Origin: Uliginosibacterium aquaticum
Lineage (GTDB): Bacteria > Pseudomonadota > Gammaproteobacteria > Burkholderiales > Rhodocyclaceae
Reading direction: 5' to 3'
Length of the DNA stretch: 64,000 bases
Assembly (NCBI RefSeq): GCF_012972705.2
Contig: NZ_JABCSC020000001.1
Location: 372,001-436,000, forward strand
The notes beneath the pieces are model-generated. The model saw nothing but the letters and a program-made list of their open reading frames with translations. It searched no databases and was not told the DNA's origin. Numbering within the stretch: position 1 is the first letter of the stretch; each line of letters opens with the position of its first letter. Below, one piece after another: positions 8,618 through 17,984 of this stretch. Position numbers and translations under genes: made by a program.

Positions 8618-10771
8618 ATGGCTCTTGTTCCCTTTCTGCGCCAGGTTTTCCTGTCCTTACCTCTGTCGATGGGCGCGCGCACCAGGCTGGTGGATACGGT
8701 TTACACGTTCGCTGGACCTGTTTTCAGTCGTGTTCCGCATTACCAGGCGTGGCAACGGGCCCGCCGGGCGCGCGGACTCGCTCCGCTTCAGCTGCCCGTG
8801 CTTGAAGCTCTGACGGTCGAGGAGATTCTGGATGGTTTGAGGTTTGCGGAGCATGCGCAACCGGAGGTCTCGATCATCATCCCGACTTTCGGCAATCTCA
8901 GAATGACGGCAGCCTGCCTCAAGGCTATTGCGCTCGCGAGGGACCTTGCTGCGTACGAAATCATTGTTTCTGATGACGACTCTCCAGACCCTGCAATGGC
9001 TTGGCTTGAGCTGGTCCCCGGGGTGCGCTTCGTGCGTCAGCCCAGAAATCAGGGCTTCGTTGGAAACTGCAACGCCGCCGCATCGATGGCGCGTGGTGAG
9101 TTCTTGTTCTTCCTGAACAACGATACGCAAATTCTGAGCGGGGCAATCGATAAGCTTCTGGAGACGTTTTCTTTGCGAGCCGACTGCGGAATGGCTGGGT
9201 CTATGCTCATCTATCCGGATGGCCGCCTGCAAGAAGCCGGAGGAATTGTCTGGAGGGATGGGTCTGCCTGGAATTTCGGGCGCCTCGATGATCCATCCAG
9301 ATCCGAGTTCCGTTATCTAAGGGAAGTTGATTATTGCTCGGGTGCTGCGCTGATGATTCCTTCTGCGCTCTTCCGGGGGGTGGGCTGCTTTGGTGCCGAG
9401 TATGCCCCCGCCTATTACGAGGATACCGATCTCGCTTTCAAGGTGCGCGAGGCCGGGCTCAGGCTGTACTACCAGCCGGGCTCGCAAGTCGTCCATTTCG
9501 AGGGCGTTTCCAACGGGACTTCGCTTGCCAGCGGCTTGAAGCAGTATCAGGTGCGCAACGCGGTCCGGTTCCGGGAAAAATGGGCGGCATGTCTCGATGT
9601 CAACCATCAGCAGAATGGAACGTCCGCAGTGACGGCTCGTGAGCGCAATCACACTGCGCCCATTGTCGTGATCGTGGATCAGTACGTGCCGCGTCCGGAT
9701 CGAGACGCGGGTGGGCGCTCAGTGCAGCACATCATCGACACCTATCTTCGCGAAGGGTGGCGAGTCAAATTCTGGCCACACAATCTCTGGTACGAGCCTG
9801 ATTATACCGAAGCTCTGCAGGCGCGCGGGGTGGAGGTTATCTACGGAGCGGAATACGGCGATCGCTTCGGCCCGTGGCTGGCGTCGCTTGGCCCGAGCGT
9901 CAGTGCGGTGATCCTAAATCGACCGCTCGTGGCGCGAGACTATATTGAGGATGTACGCCGCTACTCACAGGCCAGGGTAGTTTTCTACGGCCACGATCTG
10001 CATTGGGCGCGCATGCAGCGTGAAGATGTGCTGGGCGGGGGGCGCAACGGCGAAGCTGCTATAGCCCGTATGCGCTCGCTCGAGGAGCGGCTCTGGCAGG
10101 CGTCGGATCTTGTCCTGTATCCCTCCGACGAAGAAATACGGGAAGTTCAGGCGAAGCTGGGGGTAACCGGCATTGCCCGCCAGATACCACTTTTCTGTTT
10201 CGATGCCTTTTCGCCAGCAAAGCTGCGTCCAGGTATCGGGCAGGTGCTGATCTTCGTGGCGGGATTTCGTCATCCTCCCAATATTGATGGGGTGGTTTGG
10301 TTCGTGAAGGAGGTCTTACCCCTTGTTCATGCCCGATTCCCCGATACGGTTCTGCGTATAGTTGGCTCGAGCCCGACGGACGACGTGCGTGCGCTTGCAG
10401 GGGCAAGAGTGGAGATCCATGCGGACGTCAGTGATGATGCACTTGCCGGGCTTTACGCTTCGTCTGATGTTGCTGTCGTTCCGCTGCGTTTTGGTGCAGG
10501 AGTGAAGGGCAAGGTGGTTGAGGCACTGCGCGATGGGCTGCCCCTTGTGACGACATCCGTTGGGGCTCAAGGATTGCCTGGTGTGGCGGACTGCATTTTC
10601 GTGCGTGATGCTGCTACCGAATTTGCCGAAGCCATCATTGCTCTGATCAGCTCGGAAGAGTTGCGCTTATCTACTTCGTGCTGCATGCAGAATTACGCAA
10701 GCAGGCACTTTACTCGTTCAGCCATGCGTGAGGTATTGCTCGGCGAGCAAACGCTTGGGGTGTCGGAGTAG
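8618..10771 (+). CDS. Two-domain glycosyltransferase (GT2 + GT4)
   Basis: A 717-residue cytosolic/membrane-associated enzyme with two glycosyltransferase domains. After about 80 leading residues comes a GT2 domain (EVSIIIPTFGNLRMT, IIVSDDDSPDP, FFLNNDTQIL, and YEDTDLAFKVREAGLRL with the catalytic-base ED). From about residue 340 there is a GT4-type domain (VIVDQYVPRPDRDAGGRS, FVAGFRHPPNIDGV, and the donor-site FGAGVKGKVVEALRDGLPLVTT). Such fusions build two consecutive linkages of a surface glycan. ATG 8618 is chosen; the frame extends to 8585 inside the upstream epimerase. The stop overlaps or abuts the flippase start. The sugars are unknown. Confidence 0.88.
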   Translation: MALVPFLRQVFLSLPLSMGARTRLVDTVYTFAGPVFSRVPHYQAWQRARRARGLAPLQLPVLEALTVEEILDGLRFAEHAQPEVSIIIPTFGNLRMTAACLKAIALARDLAAYEIIVSDDDSPDPAMAWLELVPGVRFVRQPRNQGFVGNCNAAASMARGEFLFFLNNDTQILSGAIDKLLETFSLRADCGMAGSMLIYPDGRLQEAGGIVWRDGSAWNFGRLDDPSRSEFRYLREVDYCSGAALMIPSALFRGVGCFGAEYAPAYYEDTDLAFKVREAGLRLYYQPGSQVVHFEGVSNGTSLASGLKQYQVRNAVRFREKWAACLDVNHQQNGTSAVTARERNHTAPIVVIVDQYVPRPDRDAGGRSVQHIIDTYLREGWRVKFWPHNLWYEPDYTEALQARGVEVIYGAEYGDRFGPWLASLGPSVSAVILNRPLVARDYIEDVRRYSQARVVFYGHDLHWARMQREDVLGGGRNGEAAIARMRSLEERLWQASDLVLYPSDEEIREVQAKLGVTGIARQIPLFCFDAFSPAKLRPGIGQVLIFVAGFRHPPNIDGVVWFVKEVLPLVHARFPDTVLRIVGSSPTDDVRALAGARVEIHADVSDDALAGLYASSDVAVVPLRFGAGVKGKVVEALRDGLPLVTTSVGAQGLPGVADCIFVRDAATEFAEAIIALISSEELRLSTSCCMQNYASRHFTRSAMREVLLGEQTLGVSE

Positions 10772-10776
10772 TGGCC

Positions 10777-12249
10777 ATGAAGCATGGCCAGGGCTTGGTG
10801 CGGCATACGGTTTTTAATCTGATGGGCACGGTCCTGCCTTTGATGTTCGCCGTGGTTTCTGTGCCTTTGCTGATTCATTTGGCGGGATCTGAGCGCTTTG
10901 GTTTTCTGGCGCTCATGTGGGCCGTAGCCGGGTACGCGGGACTGCTGGATCTGGGGCTGTCCCGGACCATGGCCCGGCGAGTGGCGCAGGGCACCCCTGA
11001 GCGGCCAGCGCTTGCCCCCTCTGCCGTGTGGCAGAATTTCCGGCGCGTGCTGATGGTTGGACTTGGTGTTGCAGCCCTTCTGCAGTTGGGCTGGTCGATT
11101 TTGGGTGAATCGCTTGTCCGTCGTGGGGATATTCCGCTGCAGGAAATCGACGGGGCCGTTCGCTGTGTCGCCTTGATGGTTCCCTGTATCGCAGCCACGT
11201 CGGCGCTGCGTGGAGTGTTGGAGGGAGCGCTGCGCTTTGGTGCGGTAAATCTCATGCGCGGCGGTTTTACCGTAGCGGCCTATTGTGTGCTGATCGCAAT
11301 AGCTCTGCTCTGCCCAGAGTTGCCCTCGCTCACTGCGGGCGTATTGATGATTAGGGTGGGAGATTTGCTTGCCCACATTTTGGTAGTCAAGAGAGAGCTG
11401 TCGGGTTGGCTGCAGACCGCTTCGTCTACGGAGGAGTCCAGTGTCTGGAGCGAGTCGGCATGGTTCATGTGTAGCCAGGCCATCGTGCCTTTTACGATGT
11501 ACATGGATCGTTTCTTTGTTGGATCAATTATCGGCTTGGGCGCTGTGGCGCACTATTCGGTGCCTTACGAGTTAGCCACTAAGCTGCTGCTCCTACCTTT
11601 GGCATTATCATCGGCACTGTTTCCGCGCTTCGCATCGCAGGGCTCAGGTTCATATGAGCTTGCCGGCCGCACTGTGGCATGGTTGATGTGCTTGCCTTGC
11701 CTGCTGCTGATATGGCTCGGGGGCGATGTCCTGCATCTATGGGTCAGGTTTGATGTGGCAGGCGAGAGTACCTGGGCATTGATAGCACTGGTTGCCGGTG
11801 TCTGGTTCAATTCGGTGGCTCAGGTTCCCTATGCTTGGTTGCAGGCACGTGGATTTGTGCATGTAACCGTAGGGCTCCATCTGTGTGAATTGCCCCTCTA
11901 CCTTGGGTTAACTTATCTGGCAGCGGAGCGTTTTGGTATCGTGGCAGTTGCTGTCGCCTGGGGCGTAAGGGCTGCCGTTGATTGCATGGCGCTGCAGCTG
12001 CTCGTCCGCCATAAAGGTGGGCCATCGTTCAAAGACTGCCTGACCGGTTTTATCGGTGGAGGGTGTGTTGTGCTGGCAGCTGTTCTGTCATCCCTCTACC
12101 TTGTTTTTGCTCCGTTCTGGTTCAGGTGGGCGTTGGCCCTGTCCGTAGGTTTTGTGATGGCAATGTTTCTTTGGTTGAAGGTTGTTCCGTCTGCAACCAA
12201 GGCGTCTGTGATGATGCGTTTGGGTATTCGTGGAGGAGGAGGGGGATGA
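10777..12249 (+). CDS. wzx: Wzx-type O-antigen flippase (MATE/MOP superfamily)
   Basis: About 490 residues, almost entirely hydrophobic, with roughly 12-14 predicted membrane segments and the RH-TVFNLMGTVLPLMFAVVSVPLL opening usual for polysaccharide flippases. RFGFLALMWAVAGYAGLLDLGLSRTMARRVAQ is the typical loop 1-helix 2 region. It would move undecaprenyl-linked oligosaccharide across the inner membrane. Two starts are possible: GTG 10771, which shares a base with the upstream stop, and ATG 10777; neither changes the fold. The gene overlaps the next glycosyltransferase by 4 bp. No Wzy polymerase is recognisable in the window, which matters because Wzx normally works with one. Confidence 0.88.
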   Translation: MKHGQGLVRHTVFNLMGTVLPLMFAVVSVPLLIHLAGSERFGFLALMWAVAGYAGLLDLGLSRTMARRVAQGTPERPALAPSAVWQNFRRVLMVGLGVAALLQLGWSILGESLVRRGDIPLQEIDGAVRCVALMVPCIAATSALRGVLEGALRFGAVNLMRGGFTVAAYCVLIAIALLCPELPSLTAGVLMIRVGDLLAHILVVKRELSGWLQTASSTEESSVWSESAWFMCSQAIVPFTMYMDRFFVGSIIGLGAVAHYSVPYELATKLLLLPLALSSALFPRFASQGSGSYELAGRTVAWLMCLPCLLLIWLGGDVLHLWVRFDVAGESTWALIALVAGVWFNSVAQVPYAWLQARGFVHVTVGLHLCELPLYLGLTYLAAERFGIVAVAVAWGVRAAVDCMALQLLVRHKGGPSFKDCLTGFIGGGCVVLAAVLSSLYLVFAPFWFRWALALSVGFVMAMFLWLKVVPSATKASVMMRLGIRGGGGG

Positions 12250-13082
12250 ACGAGACGCATTGTTTCCCTAGTCCCCAGGTGCAACTTTCTATCAGCCTCG
12301 TAACCTATCACCCGGATGAGCCTATGCTGCGCGATACCCTCGCCAGCCTGCGCGTTGCGTTCGCCCATGCCCAGGCGATCGGCGTGATTGGGAGAGCTTG
12401 GCTTGTTCTGGTGGATAACGGTGACGATGCGGGTCTCGACGAACTGGTGCGAGCTTCGGGCTGGGAGGATTTTTCCATCGTTTCGGGGCATGGCAATGTC
12501 GGTTTCGGGCGTGGGCATAACCTTGCACTGGAGCTTGGGACAGGGGACCTCCACCTGATCCTGAATCCTGATGTCTATCTGCAGCCTGATGCCTTGAGTG
12601 CTGCTAGCCTTTTTATGGCGGAAAAGCCCGAGTGTGTGCTCTTGTCACCGGCGATTCTCGGAGTCGAGAACGGCTGGCACTTCTTGTGTAAGCGCTACCC
12701 GAGCATGTTTGATCTGGTCTTGCGTGGATTTTTTCCGCATCTCGGCCGACGCTTCTTTGCTAGACGTCTGGCACGCTACGAAATGCTGGAGTCCAGCGGT
12801 CAAACGGTATTGTGGGATCCGCCGATCGTGAGTGGCTGTTTCATGCTCATGCGAGCAAGTGTCTTGCGCGAGGTGAGGGGGTTTGATCCGGATTATTTCC
12901 TCTACTTCGAGGATTTCGACCTGAGCCTGAGGGCTGCACTCCATGGCCGGATAGCGGCTGTGAGCGATGTGCGGATCGCTCATTTCGGTGGTGGGGCCGG
13001 GCGGAAGGGATGGAAACATGTGCGCATGTTCTGTCGCTCCGGTATGCAGTTCTTCAATCGCCATGGCTGGAGGATCGTGTGA
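12246..13082 (+). CDS. GT2 glycosyltransferase, rhamnosyltransferase-like
   Basis: A 278-residue family 2 glycosyltransferase with the layout of WbbL-like rhamnosyltransferases. QLSISLVTYHPDEPMLRDTL opens the fold, then VLVDNGDDAG, GHGNVGFGRGHNLAL, the DxD-like LILNPDVYLQPDAL (about residues 101-114), VSGCFMLMRASVLREVRGFD, and the catalytic region YFLYFEDFDLSLRA. ATG 12246 overlaps the flippase stop as ATGA; the longer frame to 12063 is inside the flippase gene. Its GTG-started neighbour overlaps the 3' end by 4 bp, so the chain is translationally coupled. The acceptor and donor sugars are inferred only from resemblance. Confidence 0.85.
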   Translation: MNETHCFPSPQVQLSISLVTYHPDEPMLRDTLASLRVAFAHAQAIGVIGRAWLVLVDNGDDAGLDELVRASGWEDFSIVSGHGNVGFGRGHNLALELGTGDLHLILNPDVYLQPDALSAASLFMAEKPECVLLSPAILGVENGWHFLCKRYPSMFDLVLRGFFPHLGRRFFARRLARYEMLESSGQTVLWDPPIVSGCFMLMRASVLREVRGFDPDYFLYFEDFDLSLRAALHGRIAAVSDVRIAHFGGGAGRKGWKHVRMFCRSGMQFFNRHGWRIV

Positions 13083-14020
13083 GGATTCTCGTGACGGGTG
13101 CGAACGGTTTTGTCGGGCGCGAATTCTGTCGTCGGATGCGTGAAGGCGGGCATGCTGTGCGCCCCTGGTTGCGTCAGGCGATTGCCGGCATGCCTGATGA
13201 TGCGGTAATCGCGGATCTGCGCACTCTGCCGGAGTGCTCGAATGCTTTTCTGGGGGTGGATGTGGTGTTGCATCTGGCTGCTCGGGTGCACAAGATGCAG
13301 GAGGATGTGGAAGACCCCGAGGCCGCTTATGCTCTGGAAAATGTTGCGGTGACCCGGCATCTGGTTGAGCAGGCGGCCCGAGCGGGCGTCAAACGGTTTG
13401 TTTTCGTCAGCAGCATCAAGGCTTGTGCTGAGCGCTCGCAGGGACGTCCTGTAAGTGAATCTGATGTGCCTGCACCTGAAGATACGTACGGCCGCTCCAA
13501 ACTCGCGGCTGAGCAGGTCTTGCGCGAGGTGGCTGATGCACTAGGCATGGAGTGGGTGATTGTGCGGCCGGTGCTGGTTTATGGCGCCGGGGTCGGCGGC
13601 AATTTCGAGCGCCTGGTTCGGCTGGTGAAGAAAGGTATTCCGCTGCCCTTTGGCAGGGTTGAGGCCTTGCGCAGTTTTGTGAATGTATGGAATCTAGCCG
13701 CGCTACTGGAGTGCTGCTGCGTGCAATCTGCTGCGGCGGGCGAGGTTTTTCATGCTGCGGATACTGAATGCGGCACGGCAACGTTGATGTGCGAGATAGC
13801 GACAGCTGCAGGTGAGCCTGCTAGGTTGGTGGCAGTTCCGCTGTGGCTGCTGCGGGTCGGGGCAGGGCTCCCCGGTGTGGGGCCTGCCATGCGCCGCCTG
13901 ACTGGCGAGCTGCGGGTGAGTGGTGACAAGGCGCGGGCAGTCCTAGGTTGGGTGCCGAGTGTGAGTCGTCAGGAGGCGCTTCGACGTACTGTAGGTGGTG
14001 AGGGTGCGAGGTTTGTCTGA
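13079..14020 (+). CDS. NAD-dependent sugar reductase/epimerase, WbpV/WbpK-like
   Basis: A 313-residue extended SDR starting VRILVTGANGFVGREFCRRM, with a GTG start at 13079 overlapping the previous stop. It shows HLAARVHKMQED, FVSSIKACAE (Ser) and catalytic YGRSKLAAE (YxxxK). Proteins of this type directly before a WbpL-type transferase and a WbpM-type dehydratase are the 4-keto reductases that finish UDP-QuiNAc or UDP-FucNAc in Pseudomonas (WbpV, WbpK). I infer the same role: reduction of UDP-4-keto-6-deoxy-GlcNAc. Which epimer is made cannot be told. The 3' end overlaps the transferase gene by up to 26 bp. Confidence 0.85.
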   Translation: MRILVTGANGFVGREFCRRMREGGHAVRPWLRQAIAGMPDDAVIADLRTLPECSNAFLGVDVVLHLAARVHKMQEDVEDPEAAYALENVAVTRHLVEQAARAGVKRFVFVSSIKACAERSQGRPVSESDVPAPEDTYGRSKLAAEQVLREVADALGMEWVIVRPVLVYGAGVGGNFERLVRLVKKGIPLPFGRVEALRSFVNVWNLAALLECCCVQSAAAGEVFHAADTECGTATLMCEIATAAGEPARLVAVPLWLLRVGAGLPGVGPAMRRLTGELRVSGDKARAVLGWVPSVSRQEALRRTVGGEGARFV

Positions 14021-15068
14021 ATTTCATTTTGCCGCTGCCGGACTTACTTTACTGGCGTCATTTATTGGCACCCTTGCCTTGCGGCGCTACGCGCTGGCCC
14101 GACAGATCATCGATACGCCTAATGCGCGCAGTTCGCATACGGTGCCGACGCCGCGTGGCGGGGGCGTGGCGATCGTGCTGGCCTATCTGGCTGCGCTGAT
14201 CTTCTGGCAGCTCCACGCTGGCCTCGCATCCGGTTTGTTCTGGAGCTTGCTGCTCGGCGGGGGGCTGATTGCCGTGCTTGGTTTCTGGGATGATCACGCC
14301 CCGTTACCGGCGCGAGTTCGCTTTGCTTTCCATTTGCTGGCAGCTGTACTTGCCGTGCTACTGCTGGGTGGTTGGCCCCAGTTGGATCTTGGCGCTCTGA
14401 TCCTCCACTGGGGATGGCTGGGGCATTTGTGTGGAGTCTTGTTGCTGGCCTGGGCTATTAACTTCTACAACTTCATGGACGGAATTGACGGCCTCGCCGC
14501 ATCCCAGGCTGTATTTGTGGCTGGGGCGGGAGGCGTTTTGATGGCCCTGTCTGGTGGCGACGGAATGCCTTTGTGGTTGCTGGCTGCGGCAAGTTGTGGT
14601 TTTTTGCTACTGAACTGGCCGCCGGCCAGGATCTTCATGGGGGATGCGGGTAGCGGCTTCCTAGGCTACGCCCTAGCCGTGCATGCCTTGCATGCTACAA
14701 CGAGTGGGCAGACGACTTTGTGGCCGTGGCTAATCCTCTTAGCCGTTTTCATTGTGGACGCCACGCTTACCTTGTTGCGGCGCGCGGCACATGGCATCCG
14801 CGTGACAGAGGCTCACCGCACTCATGCTTACCAATGGGCCTCACGTCGTGCCGGCGCACACAGGCCTGTGACCCTGGCCATACTGGTTACCAATCTGCTG
14901 GTTTTGCTGCCGGCCGCATTGAGTGCGCTGGCCTGGCCTGGCCTTGCTTTGCCGGTGTGCCTGACAAGCTTTGCCGTACTGGTTGGTGTGGCCTGGTACT
15001 TCGATGCCGGTGTTCCTGAATCTGAGCGCATTGAATGCGCGGCAACGGGCAAACAGAAAGCCTCCTGA
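13995..15068 (+). CDS. wbpL: Undecaprenyl-phosphate HexNAc-1-phosphate transferase, WbpL/WecA-like
   Basis: A polytopic member of the MraY/WecA family (up to 357 residues) that loads the first sugar phosphate onto undecaprenyl phosphate. Key motifs are SSHTVPTPRGGG in the first cytosolic loop, LGFWDDHAPLPARVR (Asp-Asp), NFYNFMDGIDGLAASQ, the Mg-site MGDAGSGFLGY, and EAHRTHAYQWA (HxxHxY). This is the WbpL pattern for QuiNAc/FucNAc-1-P transfer. The start is uncertain: GTG 13995, GTG 14004 and TTG 14013 are all in frame, and the last gives MSEFHFAAAG with GAGG upstream. It is coupled to the SDR before it and the dehydratase after it. In P. aeruginosa WbpL also primes the A-band D-rhamnan, which is relevant to the manC-wzm-wzt operon here. 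Confidence 0.9.
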   Translation: MVRVRGLSEFHFAAAGLTLLASFIGTLALRRYALARQIIDTPNARSSHTVPTPRGGGVAIVLAYLAALIFWQLHAGLASGLFWSLLLGGGLIAVLGFWDDHAPLPARVRFAFHLLAAVLAVLLLGGWPQLDLGALILHWGWLGHLCGVLLLAWAINFYNFMDGIDGLAASQAVFVAGAGGVLMALSGGDGMPLWLLAAASCGFLLLNWPPARIFMGDAGSGFLGYALAVHALHATTSGQTTLWPWLILLAVFIVDATLTLLRRAAHGIRVTEAHRTHAYQWASRRAGAHRPVTLAILVTNLLVLLPAALSALAWPGLALPVCLTSFAVLVGVAWYFDAGVPESERIECAATGKQKAS

Positions 15069-16942
15069 TGCAAAAAGTCGGACTCAAATCCCTGTTGGTT
15101 TTCCAGTTTGACCTGCTTGCCTTGGCATTTGCGTGGTGCGCCGCATTCTGGTTGCGGTTCAATTTTTCCTGGCCTGAAGATTACGGCAATACCGTCCTGG
15201 TCGGTTTGTTGTGCATGCTGCCAGCACACGCATTGGCTTGCTGGCTGGCAGGGTTGTATCGCGGCTTATGGATTTTTGCGAGCCTGCCGGACCTTAAGCG
15301 GGTGCTCAAGGCGGTGGGCGGTACTTTGCTGGCGATGGTGGCTTATGTCGTGCTGCTGACACCACAGCCACCGGTACCGCGTTCGCTGGTGGTGTTGTTC
15401 CCGTTGTTGCTGATCATGGGTATGGCTGGTGGTCGGGTTGCTTACCGGATGTGGAAGGAGCATCGCATGTTTGGCGCTCTCGTCTGCCAGGGGAAGCCCG
15501 TGATAGTGATTGGCGCTGGGCGTGCTGCCGCCATGCTGGTGCGTGACATGGAGCGCTCTCCGGATTGGCGGGTGGTTGGCCTGCTGGACGACAATGCCGG
15601 CAAATGGGGGCGGGAGCTGGGGGGGCAACGCGTGATCGGAGCGGTTGATTCTCTGCCCGAGGTGGCGAGTGATCTGAAAGTCAGGCATGCCATTTTGGCA
15701 ATTCCTTCGGCTTCGATTGCAGTGCGTCGTAAAGTTGCGGACTACTGCGCGCAGGCAGGCTTGCAGTTGCTGACCGTGCCTGCGCTTGAAGACATCATGT
15801 CGGGCAGGATTGCCGTGAACGCCATCCGCAAGGTCGAAATCGAGGACCTGCTCGGGCGTGAAACCGTGTGCATTGATACGGCCAATGTTGCGGCCGTGCT
15901 TGCGGGCAAGTGTGTGTTGGTGACAGGGGCGGGGGGGTCTATCGGTTCAGAGCTGTGTCGTCAGATTGCACATTTCTCCCCCGCGCGCGTGTTGCTGGTG
16001 GAGCAAAGTGAATACGCTTTGTACACGATTGAGCAGTGGTTCGCACAGCACCAGCCGCAGATCCCGGTTGTTCCCCTGGCTGCCGATGTCAAGGATGCGG
16101 TGCGGCTGCACGAGATCTTTGGCGAATGGCTGCCGCAAGTGGTATTCCACGCAGCAGCCTACAAACACGTGCCGCTGATGGAGGTGCGTAACGCCTGGCA
16201 GGCTGTGCGCAACAATGTACTGGGGACGCTCAATGTGGCGCGCTGCAGTCAGTCTTGCGGCGCTGAGCGTTTCGTGCTGATTTCTACGGATAAGGCGGTG
16301 AACCCTACCAATGTGATGGGAGCTACCAAGCGCCTGGCTGAAATGCTCTGCCAGGCTCTGTACTCAGTTTCCAACGCGACGCGGGTTGAAACTGTGCGCT
16401 TCGGCAATGTGCTGGGCAGCAACGGCAGCGTTATCCCGAAATTCCAGGAACAGATTGCTTGCGGTGGCCCGGTGACGGTGACGCATCCGGAGATAACCCG
16501 CTATTTCATGTCCATACCGGAAGCTGCCTTGCTGGTCTTGCAGGCAGGCAGCATGGGAGAGGGAGGCGAGATCTTTGTGCTGGACATGGGAGAGCCGGTG
16601 AGAATTACCGATCTGGCGCGCAACATGATCAGACTCTCCGGTTTTTCCGAAGATGAGATCCGGATTGAATTTACCGGTCTGCGCCCTGGCGAAAAACTCT
16701 ACGAAGAGCTCTTGGCAGACGCCGAGCAGACCCGGCCAACGCACCACCCCAAGCTCAGGATCGCACGCTCGCGCCCTGTTGCAACGGACTTGGTCCGCGA
16801 GGTCGAAGCATGGCTGGAGCAACGTGCCAGCCCGACCGATCAGGCTGTGCGCAGCAAGTTGTTGCACTGGGTGCCGGAGTACATGCCTGCTGACATTGCT
16901 GCTGTAGCTCCCTGTCAAAGCAACAGTGGTCAGCAGGCTTGA
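15068..16942 (+). CDS. wbpM: UDP-GlcNAc 4,6-dehydratase, membrane-bound, WbpM-like
   Basis: A 624-residue two-part protein. Four N-terminal membrane helices (about residues 10-130) and a nucleotide-binding linker (VIVIGAGRAAAMLVRDM) precede a C-terminal SDR domain from about residue 285 with VLVTGAGGSIGSELCRQI. The catalytic stretch LISTDKAVNPTNVMGATKR has Met in place of the usual Tyr, as in the long WbpM group. It converts UDP-GlcNAc to UDP-4-keto-6-deoxy-hexNAc at the membrane, feeding the SDR and WbpL-type genes just upstream. ATG 15068 shares one base with the previous stop (TGATG). The size and motifs are those of full-length WbpM, so it should be active. Confidence 0.93.
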   Translation: MQKVGLKSLLVFQFDLLALAFAWCAAFWLRFNFSWPEDYGNTVLVGLLCMLPAHALACWLAGLYRGLWIFASLPDLKRVLKAVGGTLLAMVAYVVLLTPQPPVPRSLVVLFPLLLIMGMAGGRVAYRMWKEHRMFGALVCQGKPVIVIGAGRAAAMLVRDMERSPDWRVVGLLDDNAGKWGRELGGQRVIGAVDSLPEVASDLKVRHAILAIPSASIAVRRKVADYCAQAGLQLLTVPALEDIMSGRIAVNAIRKVEIEDLLGRETVCIDTANVAAVLAGKCVLVTGAGGSIGSELCRQIAHFSPARVLLVEQSEYALYTIEQWFAQHQPQIPVVPLAADVKDAVRLHEIFGEWLPQVVFHAAAYKHVPLMEVRNAWQAVRNNVLGTLNVARCSQSCGAERFVLISTDKAVNPTNVMGATKRLAEMLCQALYSVSNATRVETVRFGNVLGSNGSVIPKFQEQIACGGPVTVTHPEITRYFMSIPEAALLVLQAGSMGEGGEIFVLDMGEPVRITDLARNMIRLSGFSEDEIRIEFTGLRPGEKLYEELLADAEQTRPTHHPKLRIARSRPVATDLVREVEAWLEQRASPTDQAVRSKLLHWVPEYMPADIAAVAPCQSNSGQQA

Positions 16943-16946
16943 CGCC

Positions 16947-17789
16947 ATGGGGGCCACCCATCCGGATCGCCATCGTTATGTGATCGGTGATGTCCAAGGC
17001 TGTTTCGACGAGTTGCAGATCCTAATCCAGAAAATCGGCTTCGATCCTGGCCAGGATCGGCTCTGGGTTGCCGGAGATCTGATCAACCGCGGCCCTGGCA
17101 ACTTGGCCGTACTACGCTATCTCAAGAGCTTGGGTGAGCGCGTGGTGTGCGTGCTTGGTAATCACGATATTTTCTTTCTGGCCGTGGTGTCGGGTGCTGT
17201 TTCACAAACGCCTGAGGACACCCTGCAGGATCTGCTCGAAGCACCTGATCGTGATGAGCTGGTGGATTGGCTGAGGCGACGCCCCTTGTTTCATGTCGAG
17301 GATGGATACGCCATGGTGCACGCTGGCTTGTTGCCACAGTGGAGCGTGGCGCAGGCCGAGGATCTGGCCGCCGAAGTTGAGTGCGAGCTGGGCGGGGAGC
17401 ACTGGCAGGACTTCCTGCGAGGCCTATGGGGAGGGAAGCCGTGCGCTTGGCGTGACGACCTGACTGGTCAGGATCGTCTGCGCATCATCGTCAACGCGAT
17501 GAGTCGGCTGCGTTTCCTACGCTCCGACGCCAGTATCGACCTGAAACCCAAGGGGCGCCCTGAGGATCAGCCAGGGCTTATTCCCTGGTATGCCTACCCG
17601 GACGCGCGCTGGCAGACCCACACCATCCTGCATGGGCATTGGTCGGCGTTGGGCTACCGTGATACGGGCGGCGTCATTGCACTTGACTCAGGTTGCGTAT
17701 GGGGTGGGAGCCTCACCGCTTTTCGTCTGGCAGACCGAGCAGTGTGGAGCAGCCCTGCTTTGACGACGGAGCGAACAGGCGCTGAGTAA
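16947..17789 (+). CDS. apaH: Bis(5'-nucleosyl)-tetraphosphatase, symmetrical
   Basis: A 280-residue PPP-family metallophosphatase that splits Ap4A into two ADP. The metal-site motifs are YVIGDVQGCFDEL, VAGDLINRGPGNL, VLGNHDIFFL and, near the C-terminus, ILHGHWSALGY and ALDSGCVWGGSLTAFRL, all diagnostic for ApaH. ATG 16947 is preferred; an in-frame GTG at 16926 would overlap wbpM. It follows wbpM by 4 bp and may be read from the O-antigen transcript, although its job is general nucleotide metabolism and stress response. An AT-rich intergenic region follows. Confidence 0.93.
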   Translation: MGATHPDRHRYVIGDVQGCFDELQILIQKIGFDPGQDRLWVAGDLINRGPGNLAVLRYLKSLGERVVCVLGNHDIFFLAVVSGAVSQTPEDTLQDLLEAPDRDELVDWLRRRPLFHVEDGYAMVHAGLLPQWSVAQAEDLAAEVECELGGEHWQDFLRGLWGGKPCAWRDDLTGQDRLRIIVNAMSRLRFLRSDASIDLKPKGRPEDQPGLIPWYAYPDARWQTHTILHGHWSALGYRDTGGVIALDSGCVWGGSLTAFRLADRAVWSSPALTTERTGAE

Positions 17790-17984
17790 GGTTGCACTTG
17801 GAAATGGTATAGGCGTGATACCGGTCACCCCGCTTTTATTGCCTGCCCTTTTGTCCACATCAGAGATAAAACAAATAAAGAACTCTGAGAAAAGTTAAAA
17901 TTCGCAGATTTTGGGGGCGCTGACTGCTTGCCCTTTGGGGTGCTTTGAGCGCCGTTTTCCACTATTTTTTCTGAGTCGCTACCC
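17790..17984 (+). promoter_or_regulatory. AT-rich intergenic region, probable promoter of the manC operon
   Basis: 195 bp without a gene, markedly AT-rich around 17850-17912 in an otherwise GC-rich area, as expected for a promoter. TTGTCC followed 17 bp later by AATAAA is one candidate -35/-10 pair. A possible leader hairpin pairs GGCGCT (17917-17922) with AGCGCC (17948-17953), followed by GTTTT. It precedes manC, the first gene of the ABC-type glycan operon. I cannot fix the start site. Confidence 0.4.
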
